Of a stretch of 64,000 nt of DNA, positions 34,181 to 43,600 are shown piece after piece. Each line of letters starts with the position of its first letter. The stretch's first letter is position 1. This DNA is from Streptomyces sp. DT2A-34 (lineage in GTDB: Bacteria; Actinomycetota; Actinomycetes; Streptomycetales; Streptomycetaceae), in the NCBI RefSeq assembly GCF_030499515.1, contig NZ_JASTWJ010000002.1, positions 62,001-126,000 on the forward strand. The letters are read 5' to 3'. The position numbers were made by a program, and so were the translations under genes. The notes under the pieces are model-generated. The model searched no databases. It had not been told where the DNA came from and was given only the letters and a program-made list of their open reading frames with translations.

Positions 34181-37100
34181 TTGAGCGAGACGGCACCGGG
34201 TTCGCGGCGGTTGGTGATTGTCGCGGTTGACGACTATGCGACTGAGGACAATGAGTTCACTACGGGGATCCGGGCTCAGGTGGAGACGGTGACCGGGTGG
34301 CTTGCTCATCCGTCACTTGGCGCGGAACGGCAGTTCGAGGTCGCGCAGCCCAAGGAACTGACATGCACGGAGGATCTGCGCGAGTTCCTGGCCCGCCAGG
34401 AACTGGCCAGGGCGGACTGGGACGAGGCTCTCGTGGTCTACATCACCGGGCACGGTCTGCGGGGCATGTCACGGCGACACTATCTGACTTTCGCTGGCAC
34501 AGACACCGGGCGGCTGCTCGCCACGGCGTTTCCCACCAGCGAGCTGGTGACGCAGGTTGTGGACAGTGAGGCCGAGCATGTTCTGGTGCTGGTCGACTCG
34601 TGCTTCGCCGGGAGCCTGAAGAGCGAACTGGGTGTCCTGTTGGAGGAGTTGTCCGCCCAGCGGCGGAAGCTGAGGACTCTCGCCGTGATCACCAGTGGTG
34701 ATTTCGAGCAGCGGCCGCGGTTGGGTGAGTTCACGCGGCTGATGGAGCTGGCCCTGGAGCGGGCCAGGGACGAGTCGGCCGGCTTTACGGCGCCTCATCT
34801 GTCGCTGGAGGAGTGGGAGAAGCTTCTCAATACTGTCGGTGACGACCATCCGGAACTGATACGGGCGCTGTGGGTGTGGCCCGACTCGCGCCGTGACGAG
34901 CCGAGCCTGTGCCTGCCCAATCCGCATTTCCAGCCCGAGGAACAGGTTGTGCAGGCCCCCCGGCAGTCGGTGTCGCTGTCGGCGTCCGCCCTTGAGCAGT
35001 ACTGGCTCTCGCGTGCCTCGGGCCGCACGGACGACGGGGATCCAGGCTGGTACTTCAGCGGGCGCCGGGATTTGATGAGGGCGCTGGTGGAGTTCGTTCG
35101 TGCCGGCGAAGGCGTGTTGGTAGTGACCGGTGCGGCCGGATCGGGCAAGTCGGCGCTGCTGGCCCGTTTGGTCACGTTGAGCGATCCGCTGTTTGCCACT
35201 GTCTCACGGTTCGCGGCGGTGGTGCAGGCGATTCCTGCGCCGCTTCGCCCTGCAGTGGGTGGCGTCGACGCGGCGGTGCTTGCCCGCGGGAAGTCGTCTT
35301 TGGCGCTGATCGAGGATCTGCTGGCCGCTTTCGGTGGAGCCGTTTCGAGAGGGGAACCTGCGCTGCAGGCTCTGCTGCAGCGGATCGCGGCCGCCGGTGA
35401 GGCCAAGCAGGGGCCGGTCACGGTCGTGGTCGACGGACTGGACGAGGCGCTGGAGCCTGCGGCGTGCCTGTCGGACGTGATCGGGCCTCTGGCCCGGCTG
35501 CGCACGGCGGACGGCCAGGGGGCGGTCCGGCTGGTGGTGGGTATGCGCAGTTCGGCGCAGGATGTCACGGACGGACGGCTGCAGGACGCGGCGGCCGATC
35601 AGTTGCTGGGTGTCCTGCACACGGTCCTCCAGGCAGGGGTGGGCGAAGCCTATGTGGAGCTGACACGGCTGCATACGGACGGTCCGCAGACGCGGCAGGA
35701 CATCGCCGCCTACGTGCGGGCGGTACTGCAGGCCCAGGAGGAGAGCCCCTACGCGGGCTACGAGGAGGAGGCCAACGAAGCAGCCGAAGTGATCGCGGAG
35801 GCGGTAGCACCGTCGTTCCTGGATGCACGTCTGGCGGCTGCTCAGCTCAGGGGCGCTTCCCAGGCGCAGGATCTGCACGACCTCCGGTGGCGCGAGCGGC
35901 TGTTGGCCGGGACGACAGCGCTGCTCAGCAGTGATCTGCGGGAAGTGGCTGAAGAGCAGAGGGTGGACCTGCGGGTCTTGCTGGCGGTGTTGCGGGCCAG
36001 CGCTTTCGGTCAGGGGTCCGGTCTGCCGTGGGCTGAAGTATGGCCGGCGACCGCAACGGCGGTCCTGGGGGCCGATGCTCCTGCACAGGGGGTGATCGAC
36101 ACGGCTATCCGGACGGTGCGGCACAGCCGTCTGGTCGGCTATCTCACCACCAGCGAGGAGGACGCCCGTGTCACGTACCGGCCGGTCCATCAGCGAGTGA
36201 GTGAGGTCCTTCTGCGGGAGCCGGGCCTGCTGGTCGTGGACCCGCTCACCGGGCAGCCGGAGGCCTGGGCCGCGCGTCTGCAGGAGAGCCGTCCGCCTGA
36301 ACTGGTTCACCGTGCCATCGCCCAGGCGTTGGCCGGGCTGGCGCGGCAGTCCGGGCATCTGGCACCGCACCCGTATGTACGCCGCCACACCGTGGCACAC
36401 GCGGATCGTGGCGGGGGCCTGGACGACTCAGTCATGCCGGTGGAGCTCGCGGCCCATGAAAGCTCGGGAACCTTGCGCGGTCGTCTGGGGCTGCCGCTGC
36501 CGTTCGGCGAAGAACAGCGCCGGGTCGTCACGTCAGCCGGTCTCATCGAGCCCTACCTGGACGAGTCAGTGGACGTGCCGTCCCGGCTCAGCAGCATCCG
36601 TTTCCACCTGACGGCGCAAGCCCAGTTCACCGCCAGTGCGAATGTTCCGGGCGTGACGTCGCTGGCCGCGCCCTCGCCGGACGCCGCCTTGCCCACGCAC
36701 TGGGCGCACTGGCGGCCCCGCGGCAACGTGGTGGCCTCGCCGGCCGGCCGTGTCCACTCGATGTGCTCCCTGCGGACACTGGACGGCCGTGATCTGCTCG
36801 CCGCCAGCACCCCTCACGGCCTCGGCGTCTGGGACAGTGCGACCGGCCAGCAGCTCGTCTCGATCGACACCGCAGTGGCCCACAGCCTCACCGTCGCACG
36901 GGGCACCAGCGGCCGCCCCTTCTTGGTCGTGGCCCACCCCACCAGCGCATCGGTGTTCGATCCGCTGTCGGGCCGTCAGCTGGCGCGCATCGACAAGTTC
37001 AGTGTCCGCATGGTCACCGTGGCCCGCGACGGCGAAGCGCGCTGGGTCATGGTGGTGGCCAGCGGGAGATCCCTGCTGCTGTGGCGGCCTTCCGAAGACG

Positions 37101-38575
37101 AGACGGAGTGGGTCGCGCTGCCCGACGACCTCAGGCTCCCGGAACGGCTGACCTGGGTCCGCGGCCCAGACGGCCAGGGCTACCACTTGTGCAAGCGGGT
37201 GCGGAAGGGATGGGTGCTGTTCGATCCCCTGACCGGTGACGTCGTCCCCGTGCAGCTTCCGTTCACCAAAGCGCGGCCCCTGGCTGCAGTACGCGGACCG
37301 TCCGGAGGCGATCTGCTCGCGTTCCTACCCCGCCAGGGCGGGTCTGTCCAGTGGGTCGACCCCTTCCAGCCCGGCGCAGGCGTTGACGGTTTGCCATGCC
37401 AGGGCCAGCGGGTGGTGGCCCTGAACGCTCCCGGAGGTGCCGATGGCCTCGGCGTCGTCACGGACAGCGCCGTCGACGTATGGGATGTAAGCACCAACAC
37501 TCCCCAGCACGTGGGGCGGTACCCGGCCCGGCCCCAGTCCCTGTTCGCGCGCGTGGCCGACCCGTCCGGTTCCTGGAAGCTGGCCGCCACCGGTGACGAA
37601 GGCATCCTGTTGCACCGGAACACGCCGCACAGGCAGGCTTCCTCTGCTGCCAAGCGGGCCCTCGCGCCGCCCTGGTCCCCGCGCGTGTCGCGTGGGATGG
37701 CCGCGCTGGAGCCGGTGGAAGGGACGCAGTACCTGGCCGTTGCCAGCGCCTCCACCGTAGAGGTCCTGCATCCGGCCACCGGCCAGGACATCAGCAGGTA
37801 CAAGCATTCCTCGCCCGTGACGTTCCTGGAGCCGGTACCCGGTTTCCCAGACGGCCCTGCCGTGCTGGTGGGCGATGCCACCAGCGTGCACCTGTGGCAC
37901 ATCGGCCAAGAGACAGCCACCGTCGTGGCCAGAGACCTGCACGACAGTGCCAGCTGCCTCGTGCAACTCCCGGGCGGCGAGCCCGCGCTGGCGGTGGTGG
38001 GACGTGACGGAATGCGTGTGGTGGATCTCCATGCAGGATCGGGATCCGCCCGATTGCCGTTGGGCCGCATGCCGCGGCCCAACGCCCTGGTGGCGCTCCC
38101 CTCTCCCGATGGCCACTGCCTAGTGGCAGGTTCCGTACGTTCCCGGCTGCTGGTGTGGGACGTGGTCAGCGGCGAACTCCTGGAGCAGATCCCCCTACCC
38201 CAGCGCCACGCGATCACCGCACTGTGTGCTGTCCCGCTGCCCGAGGGCCGGTTCGCCGTGGCCGCCGCGACGTCCCGTGAAGTCACATTCTGGGACCCGC
38301 AAAGGTGGAAGGTCATGAACCGTGTCGCGACACCGTCCACCACCGTGCTCCACGCACTTGCCCAGCCTTCCGGATCAGCGCTGCTGGCAGCCGGAAGCGG
38401 AACCGGCCTGCGGCTGTGGGAACCCCTCGCGGGCCGCCTGGCGCACACCCTGCTCACCGCGGCCCCGATCGCCGCCCTCACATCCACCAATGCCAGCGGG
38501 CAGCAGCATGTGCACATCGGCGGCCCGGCAGGAATCGCCGCCCTGGACTGGCCGCTGAAGCCGTTCTCCTCGTGA
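34181..38575 (+). CDS. Caspase-like / STAND NTPase / propeller protein (copy 2)
   Basis: A 1464-residue protein. I use the TTG that gives SETAPGSRRLVIVAVDDY, because this aligns residue for residue with the start of the 40605 paralogue and has GAAGGGGG upstream. Caspase-like domain residues 1-245: His91 (VVYITGHGLRG) and Cys141 (LVLVDSCFAGSL). The linker contains GWYFSGRRDLM just before Walker A GAAGSGKS (317-324); Walker B is TVVVDGLDEAL. The C-terminal half is a beta-propeller of WD40-like repeats (GVWDSATGQQLVSID, LWEPLAGRLAHTLL). It is probably an oligomerising sensor-protease for cell suicide on infection. Divergent from hydrolase copy 2. Confidence 0.9.
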   Translation: MSETAPGSRRLVIVAVDDYATEDNEFTTGIRAQVETVTGWLAHPSLGAERQFEVAQPKELTCTEDLREFLARQELARADWDEALVVYITGHGLRGMSRRHYLTFAGTDTGRLLATAFPTSELVTQVVDSEAEHVLVLVDSCFAGSLKSELGVLLEELSAQRRKLRTLAVITSGDFEQRPRLGEFTRLMELALERARDESAGFTAPHLSLEEWEKLLNTVGDDHPELIRALWVWPDSRRDEPSLCLPNPHFQPEEQVVQAPRQSVSLSASALEQYWLSRASGRTDDGDPGWYFSGRRDLMRALVEFVRAGEGVLVVTGAAGSGKSALLARLVTLSDPLFATVSRFAAVVQAIPAPLRPAVGGVDAAVLARGKSSLALIEDLLAAFGGAVSRGEPALQALLQRIAAAGEAKQGPVTVVVDGLDEALEPAACLSDVIGPLARLRTADGQGAVRLVVGMRSSAQDVTDGRLQDAAADQLLGVLHTVLQAGVGEAYVELTRLHTDGPQTRQDIAAYVRAVLQAQEESPYAGYEEEANEAAEVIAEAVAPSFLDARLAAAQLRGASQAQDLHDLRWRERLLAGTTALLSSDLREVAEEQRVDLRVLLAVLRASAFGQGSGLPWAEVWPATATAVLGADAPAQGVIDTAIRTVRHSRLVGYLTTSEEDARVTYRPVHQRVSEVLLREPGLLVVDPLTGQPEAWAARLQESRPPELVHRAIAQALAGLARQSGHLAPHPYVRRHTVAHADRGGGLDDSVMPVELAAHESSGTLRGRLGLPLPFGEEQRRVVTSAGLIEPYLDESVDVPSRLSSIRFHLTAQAQFTASANVPGVTSLAAPSPDAALPTHWAHWRPRGNVVASPAGRVHSMCSLRTLDGRDLLAASTPHGLGVWDSATGQQLVSIDTAVAHSLTVARGTSGRPFLVVAHPTSASVFDPLSGRQLARIDKFSVRMVTVARDGEARWVMVVASGRSLLLWRPSEDETEWVALPDDLRLPERLTWVRGPDGQGYHLCKRVRKGWVLFDPLTGDVVPVQLPFTKARPLAAVRGPSGGDLLAFLPRQGGSVQWVDPFQPGAGVDGLPCQGQRVVALNAPGGADGLGVVTDSAVDVWDVSTNTPQHVGRYPARPQSLFARVADPSGSWKLAATGDEGILLHRNTPHRQASSAAKRALAPPWSPRVSRGMAALEPVEGTQYLAVASASTVEVLHPATGQDISRYKHSSPVTFLEPVPGFPDGPAVLVGDATSVHLWHIGQETATVVARDLHDSASCLVQLPGGEPALAVVGRDGMRVVDLHAGSGSARLPLGRMPRPNALVALPSPDGHCLVAGSVRSRLLVWDVVSGELLEQIPLPQRHAITALCAVPLPEGRFAVAAATSREVTFWDPQRWKVMNRVATPSTTVLHALAQPSGSALLAAGSGTGLRLWEPLAGRLAHTLLTAAPIAALTSTNASGQQHVHIGGPAGIAALDWPLKPFSS

Positions 38576-38730
38576 GCTCGGCGGCGGCCACCGTCCGTAC
38601 CCGGTGCTCCACCGGACAGGTCAGCCCGGGTGCAGGCTGCTGTTGTCGGCGAACGGACACGGGTCTTTGTTGTGCCGCAGCCTGAGGTGGTGATCCCTGG
38701 TATGCATGGGCGGTGAGCGCCGCGGCCGGG

Positions 38731-38901
38731 TCAGTCCTGCCCTCCGCCGTGACGTCGCTGCAGCCATCGCCGTATCCGGCTCACCGGGCCTCGCCACGCG
38801 TCAAGAAAATGCTCCAGGTCGGCAGCAAGTTTCGTGCCCAGCACCAAGATCAGGCTGGCACACCCGAACCCGGCAGGAATCCACACCGTGAGCCTGTCCA
38901 C
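38731..38901 (-). CDS. Small single-helix membrane protein, 56 residues
   Basis: GTG start (VDRLTVWIPAGFGCASLILV) with GGGGAG six bases upstream. One hydrophobic segment near the N-terminus is followed by a basic amphipathic tail (DAWRGPVSRIRRWLQRRHGG). No family recognised. It lies antisense between the caspase and nuclease genes. The call rests on the ribosome binding site and membrane-like composition only. Confidence 0.4.
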   Translation of the reverse strand: MDRLTVWIPAGFGCASLILVLGTKLAADLEHFLDAWRGPVSRIRRWLQRRHGGGQD

Positions 38902-39416
38902 GTCTGACTCCCCTTCCCGATGGGCCGGACGTGACGTGACAGGCACGGCTCAGCCCGGCCACTGATGGACAGTGGTTGAGGACTGAGAGCGGTGCCGACG
39001 CAGAGCCTCAGACGAGACTTTGTATTCGATCTGACGGTGCTCCTGCAGATGACGGATGCGGGTTCCACACAGGTGCGGGGTTGCCCTCCCCGGCTGCACA
39101 GGGCGCGAAACCGGCCGTCGGCCCGGGCCGTCTCCCCATGCCGCTGTGGTGCGGCGAGCAGTCAAGTCACCGCACCACCATGGTAGTTACAGTATCTGAG
39201 GCATGCTAGAGAGCGAGCTGGCCCCATCGTGCAGACCATGACGTGACGCCATGCCGCACCAGGGCGGCTCAGTCCGCCCGGCCCGCCAGTTTCACGGCGT
39301 ACCCGGGCTCGTTGAACGGCCGGGCTCCCCCTCCGCTGCACTCTCCCCAGCGGATGAAGACCAGGTCATGCGGTTAGGCTTCGTCGAATCAGCAGGTACG
39401 GCAGATCGGAGCAGCG
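38902..39416. other. No gene seen; probable promoter of the nuclease gene
   Basis: About 500 bp without a supported gene. The stretch GGTAGTTACAGTATCTGAGG around 39180-39200 is less GC-rich and could carry a promoter. GGAG at about 39409 is the ribosome binding site of the next gene. Confidence 0.35.
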
Positions 39417-40523
39417 GTGGAGCATCTCTTCGCAGTCGACGAAGAAAAAGCGGCCGCGGTCCCGCCCACCACGCTCGTACAGGAAAAGCTGCTGGAGCCG
39501 CAGCACCTGCAGGAATGGGTGATCGCCCATCCCGAGGTGCTGGGCGAGGACGTGCTGGTGATCACCGCAGAGTATGACCGCTGGGCCGACGCCGAGGGCA
39601 CACCTGCCCGGGACCGCCTGGACGTGCTGGCACTGGAGGCTTCCGGACGGCTGGTGGTCGTGGAGCTCAAGCGCAGCCTGGCCAAGCGGGACGTACATCT
39701 GCAGGCGATCACCTATGCCGCGCTGGTGTCGCGGTTCAGCGTGGAGACGCTGGCACAGGCTCATCAGGCGTTCCTGGCCGGGCGCGGGGCGCAGCTCAGC
39801 GTCGAGGAGTGCCGCACCCAGCTGCTGGAGCATGCGGGCGAGGAGTGGGACGTGGAGCTGTTGCGCCGTCCCCGCTTGGTCATCGTCGCAGAGAGCTTTC
39901 CCAAGCAGGTCACCCACAGCGTGGTGTGGCTGTCGGAGATGGGCCTGGACATCGATCTGCTGCAGGTGAGCCTGTGGCGGGTGGGAGAGCAACTCGTAGC
40001 TGGTTTCAGCAAGCTCTACCCGACCCCGGAGGTCGAGGAGTTCACCCTGGCGCCGGCCCGGGCCGAGTCCAGTGAGGTCGCCCAGAAGCTGCAGGAGCGC
40101 AAGCGCTCCCAGAATGCGGTGCATGTGCTGGTCAATGCCGCTCTGCTGCCAGATGGCACGCGGCTACGCATGGTCCCCGACCACGGCGCTCCGGTAGCTG
40201 TCAAGGAACGCATCGCGGCCTGGGTGAATGAAGACCCGCGCCGGGCCATGGTCACCTGGCGCAACACCACGGCAAACCCCTTGCAGTGGGATGCCGACGG
40301 GCAGTGGTACAGCCCAACGGGACTGGCCGAGCACGTCTTCTTCCAGGTAGCCGGCCGTACGCCCCCCGGTATCCAGGGCACCACCTGGTGGGTCCTAGAT
40401 ACTGCATCGGTGCCTGACGGAGCGGATCCCGGCAGGTGGGCCGACTTGAGCTTGGTCACCCTTTCGCAGCGGGTCGATGTCCTGCTGGAAGATCTCGACG
40501 GGGTTCAGGCGGCAACCGAGTGA
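39417..40523 (+). CDS. NucS/DUF91-like PD-(D/E)xK nuclease
   Basis: A 368-residue protein. After a helical lead (LQEWVIAHPEVLGEDVLVIT) comes a PD-(D/E)xK core with Asp69 (DRLDVLALEASG) and Glu83-x-Lys85 (RLVVVELKRSLA), followed by a conserved helix (LQAITYAALVSRFS). This matches NucS/DUF91-type endonuclease domains. The C-terminal 150 residues form a different, unidentified domain. It sits alone between two paralogous caspase-like genes on the same strand, so it may be an effector linked to them. GTG start with GGAG upstream. Confidence 0.85.
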   Translation: MEHLFAVDEEKAAAVPPTTLVQEKLLEPQHLQEWVIAHPEVLGEDVLVITAEYDRWADAEGTPARDRLDVLALEASGRLVVVELKRSLAKRDVHLQAITYAALVSRFSVETLAQAHQAFLAGRGAQLSVEECRTQLLEHAGEEWDVELLRRPRLVIVAESFPKQVTHSVVWLSEMGLDIDLLQVSLWRVGEQLVAGFSKLYPTPEVEEFTLAPARAESSEVAQKLQERKRSQNAVHVLVNAALLPDGTRLRMVPDHGAPVAVKERIAAWVNEDPRRAMVTWRNTTANPLQWDADGQWYSPTGLAEHVFFQVAGRTPPGIQGTTWWVLDTASVPDGADPGRWADLSLVTLSQRVDVLLEDLDGVQAATE

Positions 40524-40604
40524 GGTCCGTGCCGGTGCCGTGCCTCATGAAGGATCAGCGCCGCCGGTTGTGTCGCTGGCAGTACACAAGGTGAGGGTTT
40601 GCGG

Positions 40605-43600
40605 GTGAGTGGGCCAGTGACGGCGGCGCGGCGGCTTGTCGTGGTCAGTGTGGACGACTACGGAGACGGCGACGAAGGCTTCACCCGGGCCGTGGGCGCT
40701 CAGGTGTCGGTGGTCACCGACTGGCTGGCCGGCCCTCATCTGCCGGATGCGGGCCGGTTCACGCTCTCGCGGCCGGTGAAGCTGGAGCAGGTCCAGGATC
40801 TGCGCCGGTTTCTGCTGGAGGAGAATTTGGCCGCAGCCGCGCACGACGGGGCGCTTGTGGTCTACATCACCGGGCACGGGGTGACGAGCGCGGCCAATCA
40901 TCATTATCTGACGTTCGCCGCGACCGATCCGCGTCGTCTGGTGGCAACGGCGTTCCCGACGCGGGATCTGGTGGGGGCTGTCCTGGACAGCGAGGCCGAG
41001 CACGTTCTGGTGCTGGTGGACTCGTGTTTCGCCGGCGCGCTCGGTGCGGAAGTCACCGCGCTGGTCAACGACTTGGCCGCTTCCCGCCGCAGTCTGCCCA
41101 CTCTCGCGGTGCTCACCAGCGGTGATGTGCACGAGCAGCCGTATGTGGGGGAGTTCACGAAGCTGATCGCGCTGAGCTTGGAAAAGGCGGCGGACGAGGC
41201 GTCGGGGTATGTCAACTCGCATCTTTCACTGGCCGATTGGGAGCGTTTGCTGGCCGAGGTGGGTGCGGAGCATCCGGAGCTGATCGAGCCGGTGTGGGTG
41301 TGGCCGCGCTCACGCAAACCGGTGTTGAGCGCGTGTCTGCCCAACCCTGCGTACCGGCCAGTGGAGCCGATGGTGGGGGCGGCCCGGCGGGAGGTGTCGC
41401 TGTCCCGCGAGACGCTGCAGTACTGGGCATCCCGCGCCTCCGGGCGGACCAGTGAGGAGGACGCCGGGTGGTATTTCAGCGGCCGCGGCGTGTTGATGCG
41501 TGAGCTGGTCGGCTTCGTGCGCGGTGGTTCGGGCGTGCTGGCTGTCACGGGGGCGGCGGGCTCGGGCAAGTCGGGCCTCTTGGCGCGGTTGGTCACCCTC
41601 AGCGATCCGGTGTTCTTGGCCCTGCCCGACTTCCAAGACGTCCTGCAGCGCGTGCCCGGGCCGATGCGCCCGAGCGCAGGGGCGGTGGATGCGGCGGTCC
41701 TGGCACGGGCGAAGACCTCGCTGGGGCTGATCGAGGATCTGCTGCGGGCACTCGGACACACGGACCTCTCCGGTGACAGGCCTCCGCTGCAGGTGCTGCT
41801 GGGGCTGCTGGGCAAGCGGTCGGCCATGCTGGGGCGGTCGCTGACGGTGGTCATCGACGGCCTGGACGAGGCGAGTGAGCCGCTGGCGTGCATCAGTGAT
41901 GTCGTGGTGCCGCTGGCCCGGCAACGGGGGGCTGATGGAAGTGCGGCGGTGCGGCTGCTGGTGGGGCTGCGCAGTTCCTCCCCCGCTGGCACGGACGATA
42001 TGCGCGGGCTGCGTGATGAGCGGGCGGACCGGATGCTGACCGTCCTGCAGGAGGCGTTGGATGGCGCCCGTGTGCAGCAGCCGGTGCCGTGCCGGCTGCT
42101 GCGCACGGACCGGCCAGACAGCATCGAGGACATCGCCGCCTACGCCCGGGCGCTGCTGCTGGGCGGTGAGCACAGCCCGTACCGGCCAGAGCCGGCTGCC
42201 GCGGCTGCGACGGCCCGGCTGATCGCGGCGGCTGTGTGGCCGTCGTTCCTGGATGCCCGGCTGGCGGCCGCCCAGTTGCGGACCGCTGCGCGGGTGCAGG
42301 ATCTCGGTGACCAGGTGTGGCAGTCGCGGCTGGAGTCGGGCACGGCCGCGTTGCTGTGTGCGGACATCCAGCACGTGGCACGTGACCAGCAGGTACGCGG
42401 CGATGTGCTGCTGGCCGTGCTGAGGGCCACGGCGTTCGCCCAGGGCAGCGGCCTGCCCTGGGCGGAGGTGTGGCCGGCGGTCGTCCGCGGGGTGCTGGGT
42501 GGCCGGTCACCGGACGATGCCGCTATCAGTGAGGCCATCCGCATCGTGCATGCCAGCCGGCTGGCCGGTTACCTGGCCCACGGGGTGGAAGACGGCCGGG
42601 CCACCTACCGGCCCGTCCACCAGCGGGTGGCCGAAGCCCTGCTGAACGAGCCCGCATCCCTGCTTCCCCTGGACGACGGGCCTGCCGCCCGACTCGGCGG
42701 GCTGGACGGGGCGCAGCGTACGCACCGCGGCATCGCCCGCCAGCTGGCGGGACTGGCCCGGGATACGGCGCCGCTGCCGGCCCACCCGTATGTGCGTCGG
42801 CATCTGCTGGCGCACGCCGATGCCGGTGCGGTTCTGGATGACGATCATGTGCCGGCCAGTCTGCTGGTGCAGGAGACGTCGGGTACGGTGCGGGCCCGTC
42901 TTCGGCTGCCGCTGCCGGTAGGCGATATGGGACGGCCCACCCTGGTCGCTGCCGCGTTGATCGAACCGTATGTCGATGCCGGCGTCGATGCGGCCTCGCG
43001 TTTGTCCAGTATCGCCTTCCAGCGTGCGGCGCTGAGCAATCTGGCGGACGAGCACGGGATGCTGCCGCTGCCCGCAGCGGACTTCTCTCCGCTTGAGCCA
43101 GTGTGGACGACCGCTTGGTCGCAGTGGCGGTCGAGAACGAACGTCCTGGCCTCGGTACGCAAAGCCGTACGCGGGCTGTGCGCGTTCGCCACCGCTGACG
43201 GGCGGGGGCTGGTCACCGCCGCGTCCGGTGCGGGCGTGGATGTGTGGGACAGTGCCACCGGTCAGCGGCTGGTCCACATCCGTATCCCGCAGGTGCGGGA
43301 CCTGGTGCTGATGGGCGGCCGCGGCGGGCGGACGTTCCTGGTCACCGCAGGGCGAAAGAGCGCAGCGGTGTGGGATCCCCTCTCGGGTCGCTGCCTGGCC
43401 TCACTGCCTGCCCCCGACAACAGGCTGGTTCCCGGTCTGCGGGCAGTCCGGGTGCTGCAGGACGGCGATCAGGACTGGCTCATCGCGGTCCTCGCGGGCC
43501 GTCGCATCTGGCTGTGGCGGCCCGCCGAGGAACAGGTGCATGAGCTGCCCCATGAGGTGGCGCCCGCGCGTGCGGTCGACCTCGTGGTGGTGCACGGCAG

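Noticed and set aside
40599..40604. TTG start two codons before the chosen GTG of caspase copy 3
   Set aside because: GTG at 40605 has better spacing to GGTGAGGG and matches the start of copy 2.
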